This document shows positions 27,063 to 34,953 of a DNA stretch of 64,000 bases, piece by piece. The stretch spans positions 15,587 through 79,586 of the forward strand of contig CBIHNW010000021.1 of the NCBI GenBank assembly GCA_966211795.1, given 5' to 3'. The notes below the pieces were generated by a model. The model made no database searches and was not told the DNA's origin. It saw only the letters and a list, made by a program, of their open reading frames with translations. A program made the translations under genes and the position numbers. The stretch is from 21-14-0-10-47-8 sp966211795. GTDB lineage: Bacteria > Bdellovibrionota > Bdellovibrionia > Bdellovibrionales > Bdellovibrionaceae. The first letter of the stretch is position 1. The number at the start of each line of letters is the position of its first letter.

Positions 27063-27875
27063 TTATTTACGGATTCTCAAGAAGTCGATTCCCAATTGCG
27101 CGATTTCTTCGCCCTCGGATTTTTGCACCATCGACACGAACTTCTCGAGTAAGATAGTCAGTTCATCTTTGAATTTCTGAAAGTCCGAAGCCTCGATCGA
27201 GCAGATGGCCGTGTACATCATCTCGTCTGGTTGCAGCTCGTCCGTTGCTTCGACCGCTTTCAGGCGCCAGTTGGTGTGATGTTTTGCCAGAAACGGCGAG
27301 CCGCGATTGAGATGAGTTGCCAGTGTCGTCGCCTGGTAGCTGTCCTTGGTTTTCACCACCATGCCGACCTCGATCAGGAAGTCGAGAATCTCCTTGGTGC
27401 GTGCCGGTGACAGAGCGAGCTTTTCCGCAATGTCTTCGAATGACATTTTCACGTTTAAGGACGTCAGCAAATGAATGGCGGCGTAATGCCAGTGAGAGTA
27501 GAACTGCGCCTTTTCCGCGTCCGTCAGTTCTTTATCCCGAGGGGCGCGTTTTGAAAAATCACGGGCGGTCGCGCGAATGGACTCGAGCATTTCATGGTAA
27601 TGATCTTTCAAAAGGACCGTGCCCGCTCGTTCCAGCTGCAAGAGAGTGAGCAGATATTTCGTTTCCAATTTTTGAAATCCCAGAAACTGACAGGCTGCGA
27701 GCAGTTGCTCTTCCGAAAAATCGCGATGGCCATTCAGGACCTGCGAGAGCAAAGAAGGGTGGACCTGCATGTGCTCGGCTAATCTTTGCGAGTAGCCTTT
27801 GGTTGTCTGCTTCTTGCTGTCGATCGTAGATTTGAGCAAGCTCTTATAATTTTTCACATTGAAGAATGCGCTCAT
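27063..27875 (-). CDS. TIGR02147-type helix-turn-helix regulator
   Basis: This 270-residue protein starts FFNVKNYKSLLKSTID, then an XRE-like helix-turn-helix (GYSQRLAEHMQVHPSLLSQVLNGHRDFSEEQLLAACQFL, about 28-65). The middle carries YSHWHYAAIHLLTSL and a second HTH-like ALSPARTKEILDFLIEVGMV, followed by the family ending with S.I...DF..FK.EL..L...F. This two-part plan is the TIGR02147 family, which is expanded in predatory Bdellovibrio and in Fibrobacter. It probably controls the two paralogous exported genes behind it, which is inference. Confidence 0.8.
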   Translation of the reverse strand: MSAFFNVKNYKSLLKSTIDSKKQTTKGYSQRLAEHMQVHPSLLSQVLNGHRDFSEEQLLAACQFLGFQKLETKYLLTLLQLERAGTVLLKDHYHEMLESIRATARDFSKRAPRDKELTDAEKAQFYSHWHYAAIHLLTSLNVKMSFEDIAEKLALSPARTKEILDFLIEVGMVVKTKDSYQATTLATHLNRGSPFLAKHHTNWRLKAVEATDELQPDEMMYTAICSIEASDFQKFKDELTILLEKFVSMVQKSEGEEIAQLGIDFLRIRK

Positions 27876-28127
27876 GAAACCTCGTGGTGAAGACCGGCAG
27901 AGTTCTTGAATTCATTGTAATACATTTTTGTAAACTGATTTCCGGTATTTCCACCGGTTTCTGTGATATTTCATAAGTATTTGATTTTACACATTAATTT
28001 ACATGGGTTTAGAGCGCACTTTACAGAACAGTAAATTTTATAAGATATAAAATGTCATAAATTGAGACTGGAGTTTGGCGAGACGAAGTGAGTTGGCGGC
28101 GATCGGTTTCAACGGAAACTGATGATT

Positions 28128-29228
28128 CTACGATCGTCGGATGGAAGAAGGGGGCCACCAATACGAGTGGGCCGCCGCCAATGTTTTCGAGAACGCTGTG
28201 CCCAGGACGGCGATCACGCACCCGATAAAGGTCGCCTGCAAACGCAGAAAGGGTGTGGTCATATCGATATCCAATGTTCCCTGATGGATGGTCGCAAGCT
28301 CCAGCAGCGTCACCACAAATGACGTGATAAAAAAGGAAGCGATCAGATAATTTCGCTTGAGCAGCAGGGGAACCAAAAAGCTGCAAACCATCACCCACGC
28401 GATTAGAACCGCGGCCGGTGGATGAGCCAGCAAAAAAAGATCAAAGGCCAAAACGCCCAAAGCCGTGCCGGCCAGGCGCTGCGAACTGATGTAAAGAGAT
28501 TGGGTGCGGTCGGCCCGCATGACCAGCAAAACCGTGATCACGATCCAGTATCCACGCTCGATTTGAAAATGAAACGCGAGCCAGATTGCAAACAGGGCGG
28601 CGCCGACGTAGCTGATGGCGTGAATGTGCTTTTCAATTTTACGGTTCAATGACTTTTTGAAATTTTCGCGCAGGCCGGAAAACATCTCGGGTTCGCGCGC
28701 TTTGATGCGCATCAGAATCGGAATCGCTAGCAGCACGGTGACAAAGGCAATCAACGAGTACTCGAACAGTAAAAACAAAACCGGTTCAGGAATCGGCTTG
28801 GAAAAATAAGAGACGATGATCGAGATCACCAGAAACAACACCGCTCTTTCGGCCTCGGCCCCTTCGCCCCCGAGCACGCCGATCCCGTAGATCAAAAGCG
28901 GAACAAAAAGGTAAAAGGCCACGGCATTGGTGTGCGCCCAGAATCCGATGCTGAAACCGCAGAGCAAAAAAAGAAAAGTCAGAGCCACGATCTGCATTCG
29001 TTGCTTGAATGTGCCCAGATGATCGTTGAGCGCTAAAAGATAACCCGTTAAAGCACCGTAGACCGAAATTCCGAGATGTTCGTTGGCGTAGCCAATCACT
29101 AGCGGCAAGGTTGCGGCGAAAGAGGAGACGAACATGCGTGGCCATGGGGCCGGTGCCGTATCCAGTTTGATCAGCTCAGTCCCGATTTTTCGAATGTGCT
29201 GGCTGACAGGTTTGCCGTTTGCGTTCAT
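28128..29228 (-). CDS. FUSC-like inner-membrane protein
   Basis: This 366-residue protein has two clusters of hydrophobic helices separated by a soluble, basic stretch (about 190-215, KAREPEMFSGLRENFKK). The second cluster has FQIERGYWIVITVLLVMRADR then a QRLAGTALGVLAFDL helix, the FUSC (fusaric-acid-resistance-like) signature. Such proteins are half of aromatic-acid or related efflux systems, but no HlyD-type partner lies next to it. The ATG at 29228 lacks a good ribosome site; the longer frame to 29315 covers the coding 3' end of the next gene, so it is unlikely. It follows the SnoaL-like gene by 29 bases on the same strand. Confidence 0.75.
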   Translation of the reverse strand: MNANGKPVSQHIRKIGTELIKLDTAPAPWPRMFVSSFAATLPLVIGYANEHLGISVYGALTGYLLALNDHLGTFKQRMQIVALTFLFLLCGFSIGFWAHTNAVAFYLFVPLLIYGIGVLGGEGAEAERAVLFLVISIIVSYFSKPIPEPVLFLLFEYSLIAFVTVLLAIPILMRIKAREPEMFSGLRENFKKSLNRKIEKHIHAISYVGAALFAIWLAFHFQIERGYWIVITVLLVMRADRTQSLYISSQRLAGTALGVLAFDLFLLAHPPAAVLIAWVMVCSFLVPLLLKRNYLIASFFITSFVVTLLELATIHQGTLDIDMTTPFLRLQATFIGCVIAVLGTAFSKTLAAAHSYWWPPSSIRRS

Positions 29229-29257
29229 CGCCAAAATTTTAGGGGAAACGCGTCTGA

Positions 29258-29656
29258 TTAGAAAGGACCATTTTCGTTTGGCGAATCTTTCAACAATTCT
29301 TGGCCCAGGTCCCAAAGCTCGACCACTTTGCCATTCTGAAATCGAAAGATATGAACGACCGCGATACCGGGCAATGCCGGATTGTCTCTTTGAACCAACG
29401 AGTGAGTGATCACTCTATCGCCGTCTTCGTAAACATGTTTGATATCGATGGTCTTGTTGGGGCTTTTCTTCGCGGCATCTTCCATCGCTAGCAATAAAGA
29501 CTGTCTGTCACCTTTGAAGTATTGATTGTGATGGATAAAATCCGCCGAGATGAATTGATCGTAGGCGGCACGAACGTTGCCGGTGCCTGCCATTTTTAAG
29601 AATGAAATCGCCATTTCTTTCTTCTGCATGCTGACATTTGACTGTTCTTCGTTCAT
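29258..29656 (-). CDS. SnoaL/NTF2-like protein
   Basis: This 132-residue cytoplasmic protein has the cone-shaped NTF2/SnoaL fold pattern: FLKMAGTGNVRAAYDQFISADFIHHNQYFKG, then a ...HVYEDGDRVITHSLVQRD strand and VVHIFRFQNGKVVELWDLGQEL. Such proteins can be small-molecule isomerases, hydrolases or ligand binders, so the substrate is unknown. It is divergent from the dienelactone hydrolase gene (42 bases between starts), and just ahead of the FUSC-like gene. Confidence 0.7.
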   Translation of the reverse strand: MNEEQSNVSMQKKEMAISFLKMAGTGNVRAAYDQFISADFIHHNQYFKGDRQSLLLAMEDAAKKSPNKTIDIKHVYEDGDRVITHSLVQRDNPALPGIAVVHIFRFQNGKVVELWDLGQELLKDSPNENGPF

Positions 29657-29698
29657 AAATTCAAATGAAAAATCTGATGCGGAGAGAGGCTCAAAAAA

Positions 29699-30454
29699 AT
29701 GAATTCAAAAATGGTTGATATCAAAACTCGGGATGGAGTCTGTGACGCCTATATCTCTTTTCCCGACGGCGGCAAGGATCTTCCCGGCGTATTGCTTTAC
29801 ATGGATGCGATTGGCTTGCGACAAAGAATTTATGATATGGCCGATCAGCTCGCGGCCCGTGGATATTGCGTCCTAGCGCCGAATCTTTTCTATCGCTCGC
29901 GCCGCGCACCGATTATGGACTATGCAGAAATGCTGAAGCCCGAGAAGCGGCCCGAAATGCTGACGCACGTTCGCGCTTGCATGGCCGACTACAATCCGGA
30001 TCTGGGAAAACGCGATGCCGAAGATTTTCTGCAGTTCATTCATTCGCTTTCACAAGTCAACGCGCGACCGATCGGCACGGTGGGGTATTGCATGGGTGGC
30101 GGTCAAGCATTACGCGCAGCTGCGAATTTTCCGAATGCCATCTCCGCCGTTGCCAGCTTTCATGCGGGGAATTTGGCGACGGATGATGCCAACAGCCCGG
30201 ATCGTCTGTTTTCATTGATCAAAGCTGACGTCTTTATCGGACATGCGGATCAAGATGCTTCTATGCCGCCGGAACAAATCGAGAAAGTTCAAACAGCGTT
30301 GCAAAATGCGAAGGCGAAATCGACCGCCGAAATTTTCACCGGCTGTCACCACGGTTGGACGATGAAGGATTTGCCGGCTTACAATGCGGCTGGCGAGCAA
30401 AAACATTGGGACGTGTTGTTCAAGCTTTTCGATCGGTGCCTGAAAGAAGCGTGA
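29699..30454 (+). CDS. dienelactone hydrolase family protein
   Basis: This 251-residue alpha/beta-hydrolase has the nucleophile elbow GYCMGG (Cys-131), an acid near HADQD (Asp-184 or Asp-186) and the catalytic His in HHGW (217-218), as in dienelactone hydrolases. Beta-sheet core segments are GVLLYMDAIGL and GYCVLAPNLFY. Cytoplasmic, cleaving a lactone or ester of an unknown, perhaps aromatic, compound. It is divergent from a SnoaL-like gene and near a FUSC-like exporter, so these three might act on one class of compound. Confidence 0.8.
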   Translation: MNSKMVDIKTRDGVCDAYISFPDGGKDLPGVLLYMDAIGLRQRIYDMADQLAARGYCVLAPNLFYRSRRAPIMDYAEMLKPEKRPEMLTHVRACMADYNPDLGKRDAEDFLQFIHSLSQVNARPIGTVGYCMGGGQALRAAANFPNAISAVASFHAGNLATDDANSPDRLFSLIKADVFIGHADQDASMPPEQIEKVQTALQNAKAKSTAEIFTGCHHGWTMKDLPAYNAAGEQKHWDVLFKLFDRCLKEA

Positions 30455-30514
30455 TCGGCAGTGGACAGCGCCGATAAAAAGTGAATAGCATACTTGTGAA
30501 ACCGGGGAGGTCTC

Positions 30515-30952
30515 ATGAGAAATATTCTGTCAGCGTTGATTCTTTGCTTTTGCTCGAGCATGGCCTTCGCGAACGTCTCGGGCTCTTGGCTGGGATGGGT
30601 GGACTGGAGCTTTGATGGCTCGCCCGCGCATTGCGATGCCCAGATGAAATTCAATCAAACTTCGCAAACATTATCGCGACAATCTGGATTTTTTGACTGC
30701 AATGTCGTCACCATGCAGATGGATGCCAAGGATTGGACCTTGAAAGACGGACAAATGTTCGAGGGTGACGTGGCCGTCGGGACCTACGGACCCCAGGAAT
30801 ATCGATGGACCGAAGACTATAGCAGCACGGTCAAAATCGAAACCGAAATCAAGCTGTCGGCGCTTCACATGGACTATGTGGAAGTTTGGAAAAACAAAAC
30901 CGATGGCAGCGAAATTTACATTATTCAAGGCCGACTTTTTTCATCTCGGTAA
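30515..30952 (+). CDS. small exported protein, unknown
   Basis: This 145-residue protein has a signal peptide (MRNILSALILCFCSSMAFA) preceded by GGGAGG at good spacing. The mature part is a lipocalin-like run of strands (SGSWLGWVDWSF, HCDAQMKFNQ, SGFFDCNVVTMQM, FEGDVAVGTYG, TEIKLSALHMDYVEVWKN), with a possible disulfide. Function unknown. Confidence 0.65.
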   Translation: MRNILSALILCFCSSMAFANVSGSWLGWVDWSFDGSPAHCDAQMKFNQTSQTLSRQSGFFDCNVVTMQMDAKDWTLKDGQMFEGDVAVGTYGPQEYRWTEDYSSTVKIETEIKLSALHMDYVEVWKNKTDGSEIYIIQGRLFSSR

Positions 30953-30962
30953 AATCCAGGTC

Positions 30963-30998
30963 GGGTCAGCTGCCGAAGTGGGGATCGCCAGCTGATCC
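30963..30998. terminator. stem-loop between convergent genes
   Basis: GGGTCAGCTG (30963-30972) pairs with CAGCTGATCC (30989-30998), one G-T wobble, around a 16-base loop. It lies between the stops at 30952 and 31018, so it may end both transcripts. No strong T-run follows on either side. Confidence 0.45.
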
Positions 30999-31017
30999 GA
31001 TCATCTTTCAAAACATT

Positions 31018-31386
31018 TTAGTAGCCTTCAGGAGCGCCTTTTAATTTCAAAGGGGCCGCACCGGTGTCTTTCAATGGACTGACGGTTGTGCCAGATGAAT
31101 CGACGATTTTGCAATCCTTGGGATCAACTTGAGAGTAGGTAGCAAGGACGTTGCCTGACATGGTCGCAAGAACTTGGCAATAGTAGTAGGCAGGTCCGCC
31201 ATTCAGGGCGACCTGGTTGCATCCACCTTGAAAGTCGGAAATAGCGTCCACTTGTGACCATATCGCTTTTTCGTAAGAAACCAATCCTGCCAATGCTTCG
31301 TCGGATGTGCAGGCTTTGGTTTGAGCGTGGGCTGAAGTGATCATGCAGGCTGTGGCCAGAGTCAGGACAGTTAAAAACTTTTTCAT
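31018..31386 (-). CDS. small exported protein, unknown
   Basis: This 122-residue protein has a signal peptide (MKKFLTVLTLATACMITSAHA) after a TAAAGGAGATTC ribosome site. The mature part carries five cysteines (ACTSD, GGCNQ, YYYCQ, KDCKI) and a glycine-proline end. I recognise no family. The promoter region has a 10-base palindrome at 31426-31435. Confidence 0.6.
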   Translation of the reverse strand: MKKFLTVLTLATACMITSAHAQTKACTSDEALAGLVSYEKAIWSQVDAISDFQGGCNQVALNGGPAYYYCQVLATMSGNVLATYSQVDPKDCKIVDSSGTTVSPLKDTGAAPLKLKGAPEGY

Positions 31387-31425
31387 TTTGAATCTCCTTT
31401 AAAAAAATGGTTGTTAAAAAAAATC

Positions 31426-31435
31426 ATCACGTGAT
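31426..31435. promoter_or_regulatory. 10-base palindrome, possible operator
   Basis: ATCACGTGAT is a perfect dyad about 40 bases before the ATG of the gene at 31386, where a repressor or activator could bind. One copy only. Confidence 0.3.
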
Positions 31436-31604
31436 CAGTGGATGTCATGATTTATATCCGCACCAGTGCTGCATAGCAACATAAATGTAATAACATATGA
31501 CTTTACTGAAATAAGTCGTGAATTTTCTTCAATCGCTCTATTGGCTATCAAGAACGCAAAACGCAGCCAGCTTGATGGCACTGACCTTGCTGTAGGCATG
31601 GACT

Positions 31605-32969
31605 ATGAAGCTGGTGCGTGAACGGAGTCTCTTCGACCGTCGAACTTTTATCTATTGGCTGCCCCAGATTGCCATCCTTGCGGTGGCCGTCACTGTGGCC
31701 GCTCCGGGGTCTGCGCACGAGAATCGTTGCTCGTTTGTCTACAGCGAAGCCCTGTTCGATTCTCGAATGGCGCAACTGTCGCAGCGATACCGGTTGCCAC
31801 CGAAGACGCTCGAATCCAATCCCCCCAGAGATCCTGCCATTCATTTGCTAGTTCCGAATCTTCAGCAATTCAATACCGATTCGGTGTCTATGCCGGACCC
31901 CCAGAAACAAGGCGAAGAAAAACCCGTAAGCGCGCTGAAGTTTACCTTTAGCAACCACGATGAAAAGGTTCCGCCGGTGATCACAAAACCAGTGACCACC
32001 CGGGGATTTGATCCGGCGCAAATTCTGGGTGAGCGCCTTTCATTGGCGGATGAACACTTTCGCCTGATCAATGTCGGCGACCATCAACTGCAGCCCGACT
32101 ACCAGGCCATCAACGAGCAAATCGAAGAAGTCTTAAGACGGTCTCCGCAGCAGAACACCTATGTTCCGGTCTTGTCGGCGTTTTGGCAGGCGGGATATTT
32201 TTTAGACAGCTTTCAAATCCAAACCAGTCTGCTGGCAATGGATAATTATCGCAAATTGAAGCCGTATCTAACGAACTCAGATTTTAAAGATATGTTGGAA
32301 AACGATTTTTTAGCGAAGGCGGATAATGACTACCTTGTTTTGATGAAAGATACAGGCAAGTCAATACTCGAAATGAGCAATGACGAATTCAAAAAAAATG
32401 CGGCGGCGGGCCTGCGTATCGTCAGGTCCGGGTATGGTTGGTCGGTCTTTCCGTACTTTTCCATTTTCAGAAAATCGCAGCGCCTGCCCGGCATGCTTCC
32501 CTGTTTGTCGCGAATTCAGAATGCACAAAAACGAGTGAAGGTGCAGCGGCTGATTGCGGGGCTCGAGGAGAAGGGATTGCACGTCGCCGAGTTTTCCAGG
32601 ATCAATCGCTTTCAGAACATCCCGAAGCCCATCATGAAAATGTTGTACCGTCGGGCGCTCGAGAGGGCGGATGACAGTCATGATCCCATCGACATCTTGA
32701 TCATGGAAAACGACGAAATCACCCGCGAAGTGTTTGCGGAGTTGCAGTTTGAGGAGCTGGCGAAAATTTCCGATCCCGACGTCACCCCCAGCGAGTTTGT
32801 CATGTTCCTGGATCGCCGTTCCGCCCGGTACGCGAAGGCGGTTGGCGACTTGCGCTCGCAAACCAGCGATGTGGTTTCCGAACGATTGACCAGCATGCCG
32901 CCGGAAGATCAATGGCAGCGCTGGGAATTTCCGTGGCAAAACTTAAAACAAGATGAACCATCGCCTTGA
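31605..32969 (+). CDS. exported protein, unknown
   Basis: This 454-residue protein has a basic start and a hydrophobic stretch (WLPQIAILAVAVTVAAPGSA, about residues 18-38), so export is likely. The rest has no cysteine pairs and reads as largely helical (e.g. AINEQIEEVLRRSPQQNTY, DNYRKLKPYLTNSDFKDMLEN, REVFAELQFEELAKI). No family recognised. The start is chosen at the first ATG; the upstream AGGC is a weak ribosome site. The following gap (32970-33100) shows nothing. Confidence 0.6.
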   Translation: MKLVRERSLFDRRTFIYWLPQIAILAVAVTVAAPGSAHENRCSFVYSEALFDSRMAQLSQRYRLPPKTLESNPPRDPAIHLLVPNLQQFNTDSVSMPDPQKQGEEKPVSALKFTFSNHDEKVPPVITKPVTTRGFDPAQILGERLSLADEHFRLINVGDHQLQPDYQAINEQIEEVLRRSPQQNTYVPVLSAFWQAGYFLDSFQIQTSLLAMDNYRKLKPYLTNSDFKDMLENDFLAKADNDYLVLMKDTGKSILEMSNDEFKKNAAAGLRIVRSGYGWSVFPYFSIFRKSQRLPGMLPCLSRIQNAQKRVKVQRLIAGLEEKGLHVAEFSRINRFQNIPKPIMKMLYRRALERADDSHDPIDILIMENDEITREVFAELQFEELAKISDPDVTPSEFVMFLDRRSARYAKAVGDLRSQTSDVVSERLTSMPPEDQWQRWEFPWQNLKQDEPSP

Positions 32970-33100
32970 AATGATTTTAAATACGTCTCAAGCCGAGACG
33001 GCAGCTGAAAAAACGGCAAGATCTGCAAGTCATCTTCGATCTGAGGTTTCTAAATTGTGGATCAAGATGAAGTTCGAAAGTACCGATCAATCTAAAGAAT

Positions 33101-34942
33101 ATGAACACCGGGAAACGACCGTCTCATTTTGATAGAACGTTCAAAACTCAATGGCGCTACACGCTGGTGCTGCTGGGGCTGGCGATCGCGATCACGATTC
33201 CGGCAATTGAAGCGCGAGCACAATTTCCGTGGACGGCGTTCTTTCGTCACCGAATCAATTCCCTTAATTTCACCACGACCGCGCAAAGTTTGGCGAGCTG
33301 GAACTGTTCTGGTGTTACAACGGTGGAGTCTAAAAATGCGTCGGGGGCGGTCTCGAATGTCGCTTCAGATTTGACGGTGAATTTGACCGGCGCGGGCTCG
33401 ATGACTTTCTACTCGGACGCCGATTGCACGAATGCGATCACCACGATCACCATTTTGTCCGGACAAAGTTCTGCCAACTTTTATTTTATCGACAGCGCTG
33501 CCGGCAACCATGCCATCACGGCCGCAGCGACAGCTTATGCCAGCGCAATTCAAAATGCCACGGTCGCGCCCAGCGCATTTATCTGGATGGGAGGCGGTGG
33601 CAATGCTCTTTGGTCCACCGGCGCCAATTGGTCGGGCGGAACGGCACCTTCGGGTTCGGACGTCGCGATTTTCAATAGTGCATGTACCGTCAACTGTTCG
33701 CCCACAATCAGCGCGAATATGGCTGTTGGCGGAGTTCGCATCAGCTCAGGGTATTCGGGAACGATCACCCAGGCGTCCGCTGCTGCCATCACCGTGAATA
33801 GCTATGGCTGGGTGCAGTTGGCGGGAACGTTTGTCGGGAGCACGACCGCAGATAATTTTATCGAGCATGGTCCATTCAATCTCTCTGGAGGTTCCTTCAC
33901 TTCGACCAAAGGAATTCTCTATTACACCTGGAATTTTCCACGTTTCACAATTGGCGGAACCGGCGCGTTCACGCATAATTCCGGGACGGTCCGTTTCGAC
34001 AACGGGCTGAACCCTACAATCACTCCGGGCAGTACCGTCTTTAACAATATTGAATTGGCGAATTCTAGCAACTGGACGGGCAGTACGTTGGTGGGCACAT
34101 TGACCGTGGCGGGTGATATGACCATCATGAGTTCGTCCTATGCTGGCGGTTTTGGTTATGGTGGGACCATCAATATCGCCGGAAACTTTATCAGCAATGC
34201 CAGTGACGGGGGCTGGGGAATTGCCGGCAACTGCCAGATTCGATTGGTGGGCGGCGCGGGATCGAACGTGACGATGTCCGGACTTGGTGCAGCCATGGGC
34301 TCGATCGAAATTGCTTCGTCCGGTACGGTGAATATTTCGGGAATCGTCTTCGTGCAAGGAAACTTTAACTACACCAGCGGCATCGTCAATGCCGGAACTT
34401 CGAATTTTCGCTTTGGTGGTGGAAGCGTGCAAACGATCACACCTGGAGCCATGCTCTTCAATGACGTGACGGTTTTCGAAGGGGCCTATAATACTGTCGT
34501 CTTTTCCGGAACAGTTTACGTCGGCCGAGATCTTTATTTATCCAGCAATGACGGCCGTTCAGGCGTGACGGGCGGGACTTTCGAGGTTCAGCGCAATTTG
34601 ACTTCGACATCTCCCTTCAACTTTGGAGATTCACCTATCAAATTGACCGGGGCCGGTACACAAACCATCAGCGCCACGGCCGGATCGGTATTTTATTCGG
34701 GAAATATCACCGTGACCGGTGGCGGAAATGTGGTGCTCGCATCTGATATCTCGTGGAATTCCGCAGGGCAAACGCTGACGGTGACCACAGGTTCGGTCGA
34801 TATGGCGGGCTTTGCTTTAACGGTGAAGGCTCTTTCGCTGAACAGCACCACAGTCACTCGATCCGCAGGCACGCTGACGGTCAACGGTTCGGCCGTCGCG
34901 GCCGGCAGCCAGTCGCTCTATGGCGGCACTATCGCGCCTTAA
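33101..34942 (+). CDS. exported beta-helix-like protein, paralogue of the 58898 gene
   Basis: This 613-residue protein has a signal peptide (WRYTLVLLGLAIAITIPAIEARA, about 18-40). A beta-sandwich-like segment (about 50-155, ending ATVAPSAFIW) is followed by W.GGGGNALWSTGANWSGG (about 160-180), the typical opening of autotransporter-like filamentous modules. Many short glycine-, threonine- and serine-rich strands come next, with cysteine pair SACTVNCSPT. It ends GTLTVNGSAVAAGSQSLYGGTIAP, almost the same ending as the protein at 58898. No autotransporter barrel is present. Extracellular parallel beta-helix inferred; adhesive or surface role is a guess. Confidence 0.65.
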   Translation: MNTGKRPSHFDRTFKTQWRYTLVLLGLAIAITIPAIEARAQFPWTAFFRHRINSLNFTTTAQSLASWNCSGVTTVESKNASGAVSNVASDLTVNLTGAGSMTFYSDADCTNAITTITILSGQSSANFYFIDSAAGNHAITAAATAYASAIQNATVAPSAFIWMGGGGNALWSTGANWSGGTAPSGSDVAIFNSACTVNCSPTISANMAVGGVRISSGYSGTITQASAAAITVNSYGWVQLAGTFVGSTTADNFIEHGPFNLSGGSFTSTKGILYYTWNFPRFTIGGTGAFTHNSGTVRFDNGLNPTITPGSTVFNNIELANSSNWTGSTLVGTLTVAGDMTIMSSSYAGGFGYGGTINIAGNFISNASDGGWGIAGNCQIRLVGGAGSNVTMSGLGAAMGSIEIASSGTVNISGIVFVQGNFNYTSGIVNAGTSNFRFGGGSVQTITPGAMLFNDVTVFEGAYNTVVFSGTVYVGRDLYLSSNDGRSGVTGGTFEVQRNLTSTSPFNFGDSPIKLTGAGTQTISATAGSVFYSGNITVTGGGNVVLASDISWNSAGQTLTVTTGSVDMAGFALTVKALSLNSTTVTRSAGTLTVNGSAVAAGSQSLYGGTIAP

Positions 34943-34953
34943 CCCGGCAGAAG